A stretch of 64,000 bases of DNA from an uncultured Draconibacterium sp. (GCF_963676735.1 NZ_OY781464.1:343001-407000); one strand, 5' to 3'. Counted from the stretch's first letter, positions 53,205 through 62,843 are shown. Notes: generated by a model from the sequence alone, not told the origin. Translations and numbers: made by a program.

Positions 53205-53615
53205 CTATTTCTTTTCATCTCCAGGCGAGTAAAATTTTCCTTTTTTTAACCAGTCCAATGCGGCTTTATCAGTACTGAAGCATCGGTAAGTATAAGTTTT
53301 TAGTGGTGCAACCATTTGCTGAAAAATGACGCCCATTGCCGTTTCAAACGGAGTGTTAACCAAGTCGGCATGTCGCACTTCTCGTCGGTTTCTGGTCAGT
53401 TTCTTTATTTCTAAAAAGAATTCCCGCATTTCACCTAATGAAATTTCCAGCTGCGAGTTGCGCGAATCTTCCAGTATGTATGCAGTGTCAAAATTACCAA
53501 ATTCATGTAATAGCTTGTGCAATACCACCTTGGTTTCGGAGTGAGTAATTTTGCCTTCTTTGGTTATGTAAATTATGCGATCATCGGGATTGTATTTTAT
53601 TTCCAGGTTCTTCAT
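53205..53615 (-). CDS. SpoIIAA-like (STAS-type) small protein
   Basis: 136 residues, no signal peptide. It begins EIKYNPDDRIIYITKEGKI, typical of SpoIIAA-like folds where an early beta-hairpin leads into a conserved ILEDSRNS turn. Then come EVRHADLVNTPFETAMGVIFQQ and CFSTDKAALDWLKKG. It is homologous to the protein at 45692-46081. It sits between two multi-PAS hybrid kinases, 123 bases on each side, in the same direction, so a shared regulatory role is likely. The helix that carries the phosphoserine in true SpoIIAA is not recognisable. Confidence 0.75.
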   Translation of the reverse strand: MKNLEIKYNPDDRIIYITKEGKITHSETKVVLHKLLHEFGNFDTAYILEDSRNSQLEISLGEMREFFLEIKKLTRNRREVRHADLVNTPFETAMGVIFQQMVAPLKTYTYRCFSTDKAALDWLKKGKFYSPGDEKK

Positions 53616-53738
53616 GCACCAATAAATTATAATCTGCAGTTAAAAAAGCGTCGAATAAAACTAATAAAATAAACTGACAATATTGCACACGGTTTTTATC
53701 GTATTTTTATTGTTTGTACCGCTGAAGTGTTAAAACAA

Positions 53739-56700
53739 TCAACTAAATATTTTTTGAATAGATTCAAAAAGGCGGTGTTTATGAATTGGTTTCGAAACAA
53801 AATCGTTGCAACCTGATTTTTGAGCTTTTCGAATATCTTCGGGCTGAGCAAATGCTGATTGGACAATAATTTTTACGTTATTGTTAAAGGCTCTGATTTT
53901 TTCAGTAGCTGTAAATCCATCAATTATTGGCATTTTTATATCCATCAGAACCAGATCGAGGTCAGGATTTTCTTTTACCAGTTCAATGGCTTCGTGCCCA
54001 TTATTCGCGATTATTGTTTCTGCTGCAATTTCGTTAACCAATAGTTTCAACAGTTCAATTGATACCGGGTCGTCTTCTGCTATTAGTATCTTTAGTTTTT
54101 TATTAAGTAAATCGCTGAAATTTTGTTGAAAGCTGTTGTCTGAAACTTTTGTTTCGTTGGCTGTAATTAGCATGGGCAAGGTAACATTAAAGGTAGTGCC
54201 TTCTCCAACATTCGACTTTAAATTTATACTTCCGTTAAGCATTTCGGTGTACGATTTTGTAATTGAAAGTCCTAAGCCTGAGCCTTCAAAAACTCTTGAA
54301 TCGGCCACATCTGCCTGTACAAACCGATCGAATATGGCTTGCTGACGGTTTTGTGGTATGCCCACTCCTGTGTCGTGTACGTAAAAATGAATATATTTCT
54401 CACTTAATGTATAACCAAACTCTATTGTTCCGGAAGCGGTAAATTTATACGCATTTCTAATCAGGTTGGTTAAAATCGAGTTGAGTTTGTCTGGGTCGGT
54501 ATGGAAAAGACTAACCGGTACACCGTTATTTTCATTTACCTTAAAATCAATCCCTTTTTTGTGCATTGATGGTTGAAAAAACACATAAAGCTCGTTGATT
54601 AATGCCGAGAGGTTAATGTCTTGCATATTCAGGTTTACCATGCCCGATTCAATTTTCGATATGTCAATAATATCGTTAATTGTGCTTAGCATACGCTCGC
54701 CACTGGTTTGAATTACATTAATAAATTCATGTTGCTGCTCTGTAGTCAGGTCAGGCTCTTTCAATAGTTCGGTAAAGCCAAGAATGCCATTCATTGGGGT
54801 GCGTATCTCGTGGCTCATGTTGGCTAAAAACGAAGATTTTAACTTATCGCTTTCCTCTGCTTTTTCTTTGGCTTCCTGAAGCTCTTTTAAGGTTTGTTTT
54901 TTTTCGGTAATGTCTTCTTTAACGGCAATAAATTGTGTAATCCGTTTTTGCTGGTCGAAAATTGGCGATATGTTGGCTTGCTCCCAGTAGCATTCTCCGT
55001 TTTTTTTCTTGTTTAAAAGCTCACCAACCCAAATGTTTCCTGATTTTATGGTTTGCCACAATTCCTTATAAAAGGCTTCACCTTGATCGCCTGATTTTAA
55101 AATTCTTGGGTTTTGGCCAAGTACCTCAGCCTTATGGTAACCTGTTTTTTCTTCAAAAAATGGGTTTACATATTCGATGTTACCATCAGCATCGGTAATA
55201 ACAATACTGGCGGGGCTCGATTCTATTGCCTTCGATAACATTTCGTTGGCACGTTCAAGCGTTTTTCTTCTGGTAATATCGCTAATAAATCCTTCGAGCA
55301 AAATTTCCTTATCGTTGTATATTGCTTTGCCCCTTTCCCAAACCCATTTCTCGGTATCGTTTTTAGTTTTTATGCGGTACTCAAGCTCATAAGACTTTTT
55401 TTCAGTAATTGATTTTTGAATCGTATTCCAAACATATTTTTTATCATCCGGATGAATGAGGTCATCATATCTTATTGTGCCATTTGTTAATTCTTTCGGA
55501 TGATATCCAAACAGGCTAAAGCATCCTTCGCTCATAAAATTCATGCTCCAGCTTTTGTTGTTTTTGCAATTGTATGCAACCCCGGGCAGATTATCGAGCA
55601 GGCGGTTCAATTGTTCCCTGCTTTCTTTTACAGCTTCCTGAAGAAAATAGCGTTCTGATATATCGCGAACTGCAGCAATTCTAACATTTTTCCCTTTAAA
55701 AGGAATGCTGCGTGCTTCTATCTCAGCGTATCCAATGGTTCCGTCTTTTTTTCGTGCTGAAACCACAAATGGTTTGGGAATGTCTTTTTGCAAACTTTCT
55801 AATACCTTTGGCCAATCTTTTTCGAGAATAAAATCTGATAAAAGATTTTTGCCAATAAGCTCTTCGCGTGAATAGCCTGTAATACGCAGCAAGGTTTCGT
55901 TTATTTCAAGAATCTTTCCATTATCGTGTATAATAATACCTTCAAATGAGGCTTCAGACAGAAACCTGAAGTGGGCTTCCCTTTCCTTTAGCTTTTCGAG
56001 CGTTTTTTTTAATTCCGAGTTATCATGAAGCATCACCTGCAGTGCCGGGCGATCATCGAAACTGGTGCTAACTACGGTAACTTCTACAGGCACCAAATGC
56101 CCGGGTTTTGTTAGGGCCACCGATTCGTAGTTCAATTGTTTTTCATCGCCATGTAGTCTTTTGGCGTGAATTTCTTTAACTTTTGCTCTTTCTTCGGGGG
56201 CAACAAATTTAGTAAAATCTTGTCCCAGAAGCTCTTCTTTTGAATAGCCTGATAAAATGCAGAGCGATTGGTTAACAAATTTTATCTCACCATCCTGTAA
56301 AATAAATAATGCATCGTTTAGCGAGTTAATCAGGTTGCGGTAGCGTATTTCACTGGTGGCTAACTCTGCATCCTGGTAGAGTTTTCCGAGGGCGAAACCA
56401 ATATTGTGGGTGATATCAATAAAGGTAATTTCCTCTTTAGGATGTCTGGCTTCTTTTTTTGGAATGGCAGCACATAGTAGGCCATGTACTTGTTTTTCAT
56501 CGGTAATAGGCGCAAAAAAAGTTGTCCACTCTTTTGGGTTTATGTTTGCAAGAAGTTCTTGCGGCAAATCTTTGGCAATACCTTGCTTTAAGCCTGTAAT
56601 GCCTGCCAATAATTTACCGGTAAGTTCTTTGTTTTGAAGCTGTTTCTTAATGTGGTCTGTTTCTGCATCGGTACCGGCACCTGCAAAGGATGTTATTTGA

Positions 56701-56882
56701 TTTTGGTCGTTAAAAAGGGCAATCCATGCTAAATGGTAACCACGGGTGTGAACCAGGATCTCACAGGTTTTATTGATTATTGATTCCGGATCTCTTTCTG
56801 AAAATACTAATCGATCAATTTCACGAGTGGTATCGATAATTTTATGGAGGTGGTTAATTTTTTGATGAGCCTGGTTTGTCAT
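53739..56882 (-). CDS. GAF/PAS hybrid sensor histidine kinase
   Basis: Cytoplasmic hybrid kinase of 1047 residues. An N-terminal GAF domain (about 20-168) is followed by four PAS domains (about 185-290, 305-412, 425-537, 550-660). The HisKA domain has phospho-His691 in LANMSHEIRTPMNG. An ATPase domain (HDTGVGIPQNR, GSGLGLSITKSYTE) and a C-terminal receiver follow (phospho-Asp981 in LMDIKMPIIDG). The N-terminal GAF is the clearest difference from the kinase at 50 kb; either domain type may bind a small molecule or haem, but no cofactor residue can be fixed. Most upstream of the three minus-strand signalling genes. Confidence 0.93.
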   Translation of the reverse strand: MTNQAHQKINHLHKIIDTTREIDRLVFSERDPESIINKTCEILVHTRGYHLAWIALFNDQNQITSFAGAGTDAETDHIKKQLQNKELTGKLLAGITGLKQGIAKDLPQELLANINPKEWTTFFAPITDEKQVHGLLCAAIPKKEARHPKEEITFIDITHNIGFALGKLYQDAELATSEIRYRNLINSLNDALFILQDGEIKFVNQSLCILSGYSKEELLGQDFTKFVAPEERAKVKEIHAKRLHGDEKQLNYESVALTKPGHLVPVEVTVVSTSFDDRPALQVMLHDNSELKKTLEKLKEREAHFRFLSEASFEGIIIHDNGKILEINETLLRITGYSREELIGKNLLSDFILEKDWPKVLESLQKDIPKPFVVSARKKDGTIGYAEIEARSIPFKGKNVRIAAVRDISERYFLQEAVKESREQLNRLLDNLPGVAYNCKNNKSWSMNFMSEGCFSLFGYHPKELTNGTIRYDDLIHPDDKKYVWNTIQKSITEKKSYELEYRIKTKNDTEKWVWERGKAIYNDKEILLEGFISDITRRKTLERANEMLSKAIESSPASIVITDADGNIEYVNPFFEEKTGYHKAEVLGQNPRILKSGDQGEAFYKELWQTIKSGNIWVGELLNKKKNGECYWEQANISPIFDQQKRITQFIAVKEDITEKKQTLKELQEAKEKAEESDKLKSSFLANMSHEIRTPMNGILGFTELLKEPDLTTEQQHEFINVIQTSGERMLSTINDIIDISKIESGMVNLNMQDINLSALINELYVFFQPSMHKKGIDFKVNENNGVPVSLFHTDPDKLNSILTNLIRNAYKFTASGTIEFGYTLSEKYIHFYVHDTGVGIPQNRQQAIFDRFVQADVADSRVFEGSGLGLSITKSYTEMLNGSINLKSNVGEGTTFNVTLPMLITANETKVSDNSFQQNFSDLLNKKLKILIAEDDPVSIELLKLLVNEIAAETIIANNGHEAIELVKENPDLDLVLMDIKMPIIDGFTATEKIRAFNNNVKIIVQSAFAQPEDIRKAQKSGCNDFVSKPIHKHRLFESIQKIFS

Positions 56883-57019
56883 TACTTTTTTACCTGATTG
56901 TATTTAAAGTCAATATCCATTTCAATGCTTCTGAAAACGGCACAAGATAGTAAAATTGAATCATATAAAGTAGGTGGAATTTAGGGTAATGGGGGGTAAA
57001 TGTCTGGATGGTAAAGACA

Positions 57020-57049
57020 AAAAAAAAGTGCTTCAAAACGAAGCACCTT
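57020..57049 (-). terminator. Intrinsic terminator of transketolase gene
   Basis: On the minus strand AAAGGTGCTTC, short loop, GAAGCAC and nine T, 22 bases beyond the tkt stop. Confidence 0.85.
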
Positions 57050-57071
57050 TAAAATATAATGTTTTTGTTTT

Positions 57072-59087
57072 TTACGCTAATAGTTCTTTTACCTGGTTGT
57101 ACACATTTTCTCCGGTGTAACCAAGTTTGTTATCCAAAACTCCAGCCGGAGCAGAGAATCCGAATGACTCAAGACCGAAAACTTTTCCATCAGGTCCTAC
57201 AAGTCCTTCCAGGGTTACAGGTAATCCGGCAGTAAGTCCAAATTTTGTAACACCGGCAGGTAAAACTTCTGCCTGGTATGCTGCACTTTGTGTGCGGAAC
57301 AAACCTTCTGAAGGAACCGATACAATGCGGCTTTTTACGCCATCTTTTGCCAGTAATTCGGCTCCGGCAACCAGGGTGCTCACTTCTGAACCACTTGCCA
57401 GAAGAATTACATCGGGTGTACCTTCGCAATCCTGAAGGATATACGCTCCTTTTTTGGCTCCCTGGGCTGTCTCGTAAGTCGTTACGTCTTTTATGCCTTG
57501 TCGCGACAGGATAAGCGCCGTTGGTGTATCGGTATTTTCCATAGCCATAGCCCAGGCTACTGTTGTTTCATTGCCATCGGCAGGACGAAGCACCAACATC
57601 GAGTTTTTGTGGCTGTGGTTTTGCAATTTCTCCATCAAACGTATTTGAGCTTCCTGCTCAACCGGCTGGTGGGTTGGTCCGTCTTCTCCTACACGGAAAG
57701 CATCGTGTGTCCAGATGTATTTAACCGGAAGTTCTTGCAAGGCTGCAATACGAGCTGCCGGCTTCATGTAATCGCTGAATACAAAGAAAGTTCCACATGC
57801 CGGAATTACACCACCGTGCAGTGCCATACCGTTCATTATAGCAGCCATTGTTAGCTCGCAAACGCCAGCTTGTAAAAATTGTCCGCTAAAATCACCTTTT
57901 TGAAAGGCTGTTGTATTTTTTAAGAAACCGTCGGTTTTATCAGAATTTGAAAGGTCGGCTGATGAAACCACCATGTTTTCAACTTCGTTGGCAAATACCG
58001 AAAGTACAGCTGCAGAGGCACCACGTGTAGCAACACCTGCTTTTTGTTCTATTTTGCTGTAATCAATTTCAGGAATTTCGTTGGCAAAGAAAGCTGTAAG
58101 TTTTGCTGCTAATTCAGGATTGGCAGCAGCCCATTTTGATTGCTCTTCTTTTTTTGCCGCTGCCGCTGCAATTAATTCTGCTTTACGTTTCTCGTAAAGT
58201 TCTTTAACATCATCAAAAATTACAAATGGGTTTTCCGGATCGCCACCCAGATTTTCGATGGTTTTAGCAAACGATGCTCCCGCGCCACTTAAAGGCTGGC
58301 CGTGTGTAGAGCATTGACTTTCGAAACTTGCTCCTTCTTCAGTAACCGCACCTTTACCCATTATTGTTTTACCAATAATAAGAGTTGGCTTTTCTGTTTC
58401 GGTTTGTGCTTCTTTTAATGCTGTACGAATGGCATCGGCATCGTTACCGGCGATGGTAACAACTTTCCAGCCCCAGGCTTCGTATTTTTTTGCAGTATCT
58501 TCAGTAGTAACTTCTTCGGTTTCTGTCGACAGCTGAATGTCGTTTGAATCGTAGAACATAATCAGGTTGCTTAATCCCAGGTGACCGGCAATTCGACCTG
58601 CACCCTGCGAAATTTCTTCCTGAATACCACCGTCAGAAATAAATGCATATGTTTTGTGTGCCATCCACTCGCCAAAGCGGGCTACCAAAAAACGTTCGGC
58701 AATGGCAGCACCAACCGCCATAACGTGTCCTTGTCCGAGCGGACCTGATGTGTTTTCAACACCGCGTTCAACATCAACTTCGGGGTGGCCGGGTGTTACA
58801 CTTCCCCACTGACGAAAATTGGCAACATCTTCCATACTATAAAAACCTGCCAGTGCTAAAATGCCGTAAAGCATTGGAGACATGTGTCCCGGATCAAGGA
58901 AAAAACGATCACGGTTACTCCATGTCATGTCTGATGGGTCGTAATTCAAGAATTCGGAATAAAGAATGTTGACAAAATCTGCTCCACCCATTGCTCCTCC
59001 TGGGTGGCCCGATTTGGCTTTTTCAACCATTGCTGCAGCTAATATTCGAACATTATCAGCTGCTCTTACTTCAATACTTTTGCTCAT
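57072..59087 (-). CDS. tkt: Transketolase
   Basis: Thiamine-diphosphate enzyme transferring two-carbon units in the non-oxidative pentose phosphate pathway. The 671 residues match the family. Landmarks are AKSGHPGGAMGGADF, LDPGHMSPMLYG, HPEVDVERGVENTSGPLGQG, the ThDP/Mg region around FISDGGIQEE and FYDSND, the pyrimidine-domain FFVFSDYMKPA and THDAFRVGEDGPTHQPVEQ. It is single-chain, not split. An unusual EKRKAELIAAAAAKKEEQSKW linker (residues about 295-320) is Ala/Lys-rich and probably a surface helix. A TATTTTTG box at 59138-59131 on the minus strand is a possible -7 element. Confidence 0.96.
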   Translation of the reverse strand: MSKSIEVRAADNVRILAAAMVEKAKSGHPGGAMGGADFVNILYSEFLNYDPSDMTWSNRDRFFLDPGHMSPMLYGILALAGFYSMEDVANFRQWGSVTPGHPEVDVERGVENTSGPLGQGHVMAVGAAIAERFLVARFGEWMAHKTYAFISDGGIQEEISQGAGRIAGHLGLSNLIMFYDSNDIQLSTETEEVTTEDTAKKYEAWGWKVVTIAGNDADAIRTALKEAQTETEKPTLIIGKTIMGKGAVTEEGASFESQCSTHGQPLSGAGASFAKTIENLGGDPENPFVIFDDVKELYEKRKAELIAAAAAKKEEQSKWAAANPELAAKLTAFFANEIPEIDYSKIEQKAGVATRGASAAVLSVFANEVENMVVSSADLSNSDKTDGFLKNTTAFQKGDFSGQFLQAGVCELTMAAIMNGMALHGGVIPACGTFFVFSDYMKPAARIAALQELPVKYIWTHDAFRVGEDGPTHQPVEQEAQIRLMEKLQNHSHKNSMLVLRPADGNETTVAWAMAMENTDTPTALILSRQGIKDVTTYETAQGAKKGAYILQDCEGTPDVILLASGSEVSTLVAGAELLAKDGVKSRIVSVPSEGLFRTQSAAYQAEVLPAGVTKFGLTAGLPVTLEGLVGPDGKVFGLESFGFSAPAGVLDNKLGYTGENVYNQVKELLA

Positions 59088-59220
59088 TTTTGTAATTTTA
59101 ATTCAATTTACTTAGGCAGGACAGGAGTGCCAAAAATAGTAAAAAAGAAAGACTTAGAATGAAGGCTAAACGCTTATTAATGTTAATTTAGCAATAAGTG
59201 GCTGCTTCAATTATTAAAAC

Positions 59221-59259
59221 AAAAAAAGGAGAATAAGATTTTTCATCCTATTCTCCTTT
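59221..59259 (-). terminator. Intrinsic terminator of serA
   Basis: On the minus strand AAAGGAGAATA, loop, TATTCTCCTTT followed by further T, 33 bases past the serA stop. Confidence 0.8.
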
Positions 59260-59292
59260 GTGGTTGTTTTATTTTGCTATGTATTGGCCGGT

Positions 59293-60465
59293 TTAGGCAT
59301 TTATGATGCGAACCATAAAAATACCATCGATAGCCAAAAGCTTTTCTTTTACGCTTTCCTCAACTTGCTTACTATCAACATCAATAATGTTGTAAGCGAT
59401 GTCGTCGCGTTTTTTGTTGAGCATATTGTCGATGTTTAGTCCTTCAGCAGCTAAAACGCTTGAGATTTGACTAACCATATTAGGTACATTTTTATTTCCA
59501 ATCAAAATACGGCTTCCTCCGTTACGCTCCAACTCGGCAGCAGGGAAGTTAACCGAATTCTTAATGTTTCCGTTCTCCAGGTAGTCGCGCATTTGCTCTA
59601 CGGCCATAATTGCGCAGTTGGTTTCCGATTCTTTAGTTGAGGCTCCTAAGTGAGGAATTGAAATCACATTGTCCATTTTAAGGCAATCTTCATCAGGGAA
59701 ATCGGTAATGTATTTTGCTACTTTTCCCGATGCAATTGCTTCTTTCAGGTCGGTATGATTTACCAATCCTCCGCGGGCAAAGTTCAGTATTTTTACGCCA
59801 TCTTTCATCATGGCAAACTTGTCTTTATTGATGTAGCCTTTTGTGTCGGGAAGCAAGGGGATGTTTATGGTGATAAAATCGGCTTGTTGCAGCAGTACCT
59901 GAATGCCTTCAACCACTTTCACTTCGCGACTTAATTTTAAAGCATGCTTAACCGACATGTATGGATCGTAACCAATAACATTCATGCGTAAGGCCGATGC
60001 TGCGTTGGCTGCAAGTACGCCAATGGCTCCCAAACCAATTACCGCCAGTGTTTTTCCTTTTATTTCTTCTCCTGCAAAGTTTTTCTTGCCCTGCTCAACA
60101 AGCGCAGGAACTTCATCGCCTTTCCCGATTAACGTTTTTGCCCAGTTGGTGGCTCCAATATAATCGCGCGAAGCCATTAACATTCCGGCAATAACAGCTT
60201 CTTTTACTCCGTTGGCATTAGCCCCGGGTGTATTAAACACCACAATTCCTTTATCGGTACACTTGTCAATGGGGATATTGTTTACGCCTGCTCCGGCTCT
60301 GGCAACTGCTTTTAACGATGATGGCAATTCCATATCGTGCATTTTAAAACTGCGCAGTACGATGGCATCCGGATTAGGAAGTTCGCTTGCTATTTCATAA
60401 TTGTCGAGCGGAAAAAGTTTAAGACCATCAGGGTCAATCTTATTCAGAGTTTGAATTTTAAACAT
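59293..60465 (-). CDS. serA: D-3-phosphoglycerate dehydrogenase
   Basis: First enzyme of serine synthesis from the glycolytic intermediate 3-phosphoglycerate. The 390 residues show substrate-domain VARAGAGVNNIPIDKC, NAD motif GLGAIGVLAANAA, catalytic-Arg segment NFARGGLVNHTDL and catalytic-His ISIPHLGASTKESE. A C-terminal ACT-type domain (about 320-390, ISSVLAAEGLNIDNM) could bind serine. The loop before the catalytic His (ITDFPDED) is shorter than in the E. coli enzyme. serC, commonly next to serA in Bacteroidota, is not adjacent here. No promoter box was found in the following 321 bases. Confidence 0.93.
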   Translation of the reverse strand: MFKIQTLNKIDPDGLKLFPLDNYEIASELPNPDAIVLRSFKMHDMELPSSLKAVARAGAGVNNIPIDKCTDKGIVVFNTPGANANGVKEAVIAGMLMASRDYIGATNWAKTLIGKGDEVPALVEQGKKNFAGEEIKGKTLAVIGLGAIGVLAANAASALRMNVIGYDPYMSVKHALKLSREVKVVEGIQVLLQQADFITINIPLLPDTKGYINKDKFAMMKDGVKILNFARGGLVNHTDLKEAIASGKVAKYITDFPDEDCLKMDNVISIPHLGASTKESETNCAIMAVEQMRDYLENGNIKNSVNFPAAELERNGGSRILIGNKNVPNMVSQISSVLAAEGLNIDNMLNKKRDDIAYNIIDVDSKQVEESVKEKLLAIDGIFMVRIINA

Positions 60466-60786
60466 GAAGCTTTCTTTTTAATTGATATTCTCTGTAGCTG
60501 AAAATAATATCCTTTCGACTATGGATTTGGATATCATTTGTTTTAGTGACAAATATCAGCATTATATCTATAAATTATAAGCTGTTGGCGCGATTAGTTT
60601 TCAATATGAAATTAACATTAATGAAATGAACAAAAAAAAAGCCAGACTCTCCAGCCTGGCTCATCAACCTTCAACTACTAACCGATTTTATAACCCAAAA
60701 AATTATGAAACAATAGTTATGAACTATTTCATTAGATTTATGCTTACAAAAAAACGATTAGTCTACCTCTTGGTCTGTAATTTTTG
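60466..60786 (-). other. Intergenic region between serA and Crp/Fnr gene
   Basis: 321 bases with one terminator-like hairpin and an imperfect AT-rich inverted repeat near 60703-60735. An open plus-strand frame crosses the region but runs into the Crp gene on the other strand; I see no gene. Confidence 0.4.
60630..60663 (-). terminator. Intrinsic terminator downstream of Crp/Fnr gene
   Basis: On the minus strand AGCCAG, 10-base loop, CTGGCT followed by about eight T, 120 bases past the stop at 60787. Confidence 0.65.
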
Positions 60787-61458
60787 TCACAAAAGACCCG
60801 AAAAATCAATAAAATTTCTTGAAAGCGAAACTTTACCTTCATTTTCCAGCTTTTTCAAGAGGCGAGAAATAACTTCTCGTGATGAATTGAGTTGAAGAGC
60901 CAGATCCTGGTGTGTGCCGGAAAAGGTGTGTTCTCCTGATTTGTTATGCCTGTCGACGAAATATTTAACCAAACGTTCGTCGAGTTTTAAAAATGCCACC
61001 GCATCCAGCGTGTTAATTAATTCGCGAAAACGATTCTGAAAGGTCTGCATCACATATTGTTTCCATAAGGGATATTTGGTGGTCCAGGCATCAAGCATTT
61101 CTACAGGAATAAGAAGTACCACGGTTTCTTCTTCGGCAACTGCGTTTACTTCGCTGGTTTGGCGAGCCATACAGCAGGTTAACGACATGGCGCACACTTC
61201 GTGTGCCTGCAAATAATACAACAGCAGTTCGTTTCCTGCTTCGCTGGTTCGCGACACCCGGATAAGGCCTTTGAGAACCAGTGGGAAACTGGAAATAAAC
61301 TGTCCTTCACGAATTAAGGTCTCGTGTTGGTTAAACTTCTTCCGAACAGCAATTTGTAAGATTTCTTCTAATAATTCCGGTTCCAGAAAATTGTATTGTG
61401 CGTAAAAATCTTCCATGTCAGTAGTGCAACTTTCAGCAAATTTAGTGTTGTGGTTCAT
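60787..61458 (-). CDS. Crp/Fnr-family regulator with cysteine cluster
   Basis: 223 residues. A cNMP-binding-type beta-roll (about 25-140) contains LIREGQFISSFPLVLKGLIRV and the distinctive VCAMSLTCCMARQTSEV. Three cysteines within eight residues (C-x5-CC) lie where cyclic nucleotide would bind. A winged helix (about 160-223) has FSGTHQDLALQLNSSREVISRLLKKLE. The Glu/Arg/Ser-Thr pattern needed for cAMP is not obvious. A redox, sulfur or nitric-oxide ligand is possible but inferred. An alternative start lies 14 codons on at MEDFYAQ. Downstream genes are in a different operon. Confidence 0.9.
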   Translation of the reverse strand: MNHNTKFAESCTTDMEDFYAQYNFLEPELLEEILQIAVRKKFNQHETLIREGQFISSFPLVLKGLIRVSRTSEAGNELLLYYLQAHEVCAMSLTCCMARQTSEVNAVAEEETVVLLIPVEMLDAWTTKYPLWKQYVMQTFQNRFRELINTLDAVAFLKLDERLVKYFVDRHNKSGEHTFSGTHQDLALQLNSSREVISRLLKKLENEGKVSLSRNFIDFSGLL

Positions 61459-61596
61459 TATTCCAAAAAAAAATGATTAAATCCCACGCTTGCCTAACTT
61501 TTTTCAAAAAAACTGATCATAAGCTCATTGTTGGTTTGCTTATCCAGGTGTCGCTGATTTTTTGTTGGGAATTATACTTCTTTTGCCAACTTTTAT

Positions 61597-61636
61597 CAAA
61601 AAAAAAGATTCCATTTTGCAATATGGAATCTTTTTC
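61597..61636. terminator. Intrinsic terminator of grpE-dnaJ operon
   Basis: Perfect stem AAGATTCCAT/ATGGAATCTT with T-rich flanks on both strands, 26 bases past the dnaJ stop. Confidence 0.85.
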
Positions 61637-61661
61637 TTTCAGAGCTATCTTGTGTATATAT

Positions 61662-62825
61662 CTATTCAAACATGTCGCGCATTTTCTCGAAAAAGGACTT
61701 TTCCTGAGCAGATGGTCCTCCCTGGAAACCTGGAGAATCCTGTAGTTTTTCCAGGGCTCGTTTTTCTTCGTTACTCAGTTTTTTGGGTATCCAAACATGT
61801 ACACGAACCAACAAATCGCCACGTCCGTAGCCGTTAACATCGGGAATGCCTTTTCCGCGTAATCTTAAAATCTTTTCAGGTTGTGTGCCGGCTTCAATTT
61901 TCACTTTCACCTTGCCGTCAACTGTTGGTATTTCGGCCGTGGTTCCCAGTGTAATTTCAGGGAACGAAAGGAATAGGTTGTAAATTAAGTTGTTACCGTC
62001 GCGTACCAGCTCGTTGTTGTCGTCCTCGGTAATAACTACCAGCAAGTCGCCGTTAATGCCGCCACGTCGTCCGGTATTTCCTTTTCCCGAAACATTTAAC
62101 TGCATTCCTTCGCCAACACCTGCCGGTATTTTAATATTTATAACTTCCTCTTCACGAATTACGCCCTCGCCTGCACAGTGGTTACATTTGTCGGTAATCA
62201 TTTTACCTTCGCCCTGGCATGTGGGGCAAGCCGAGGTGGTTTGCATTTGCCCAAGCAGGGTGTTTTGTACACGTGTTACCTGACCTGCGCCACCACAAGT
62301 GCCACAGGTTGAGTACGATGAGCCATCTTTTGCGCCTGTTCCGTTACAATGTTGACAGGCCACATATTTTTTTACTTTTATTTTTTTCTCAACGCCGTTA
62401 ACAATATCCTGGAGGCTGAGCTTGACTTTTACGCGTAAATCCGACCCCCGGCTTACTCTTCTCCCGCCACGGCCACGGCTGCCGCCGCCACCAAATCCGC
62501 CAAATCCGCCAAAATGGCCGCCAAATATGTCGCCAAATGCCGAGAAAATATCTTCAATATCTGAAAATCCACCACCACTAAATCCTCCGCCTGCGGCACC
62601 ACTCATTCCGGCATGGCCAAATTGGTCGTAGCGCTGTTTTTTCTCGGGATTACTAAGCACCTCGTAGGCTTCAGCAGCTTCCTTAAATTTCTCTTCTGCT
62701 TCCTGGTTTCCCGGATTTTTATCGGGGTGGTATTGGATAGCTTTTTTGCGGTAAGCCTTTTTTATCTGATCGGCTGAAGCATCTTTGCCTACTTCCAATA
62801 CTTCGTAATAGTCTCTTTTCGCCAT
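61662..62825 (-). CDS. dnaJ: Chaperone DnaJ (Hsp40)
   Basis: DnaK co-chaperone of 387 residues. The J domain (1-70) has the HPD motif in IQYHPDKNPG. A Gly/Phe-rich region (about 75-125, GGGFSGGGFSD and FGGFGGGGSRG) follows. Four zinc-finger repeats (CQHCNGTG, CGTCGGAG, CPTCQGEG, CNHCAGEG) are all complete. Two C-terminal peptide-binding domains and a dimer tail close the chain. It follows grpE by 18 bases in the same operon. dnaK is not in this window, so the three-gene cluster of many bacteria is split here. Confidence 0.97.
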   Translation of the reverse strand: MAKRDYYEVLEVGKDASADQIKKAYRKKAIQYHPDKNPGNQEAEEKFKEAAEAYEVLSNPEKKQRYDQFGHAGMSGAAGGGFSGGGFSDIEDIFSAFGDIFGGHFGGFGGFGGGGSRGRGGRRVSRGSDLRVKVKLSLQDIVNGVEKKIKVKKYVACQHCNGTGAKDGSSYSTCGTCGGAGQVTRVQNTLLGQMQTTSACPTCQGEGKMITDKCNHCAGEGVIREEEVINIKIPAGVGEGMQLNVSGKGNTGRRGGINGDLLVVITEDDNNELVRDGNNLIYNLFLSFPEITLGTTAEIPTVDGKVKVKIEAGTQPEKILRLRGKGIPDVNGYGRGDLLVRVHVWIPKKLSNEEKRALEKLQDSPGFQGGPSAQEKSFFEKMRDMFE

Positions 62826-62843
62826 TTTTTTCCTCTCTATAGA

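Noticed and set aside
60626..60895. 89-codon plus-strand frame before the second Crp/Fnr gene
   Set aside because: Begins in a terminator poly-A tract and runs into the Crp/Fnr coding sequence on the other strand; no motif.
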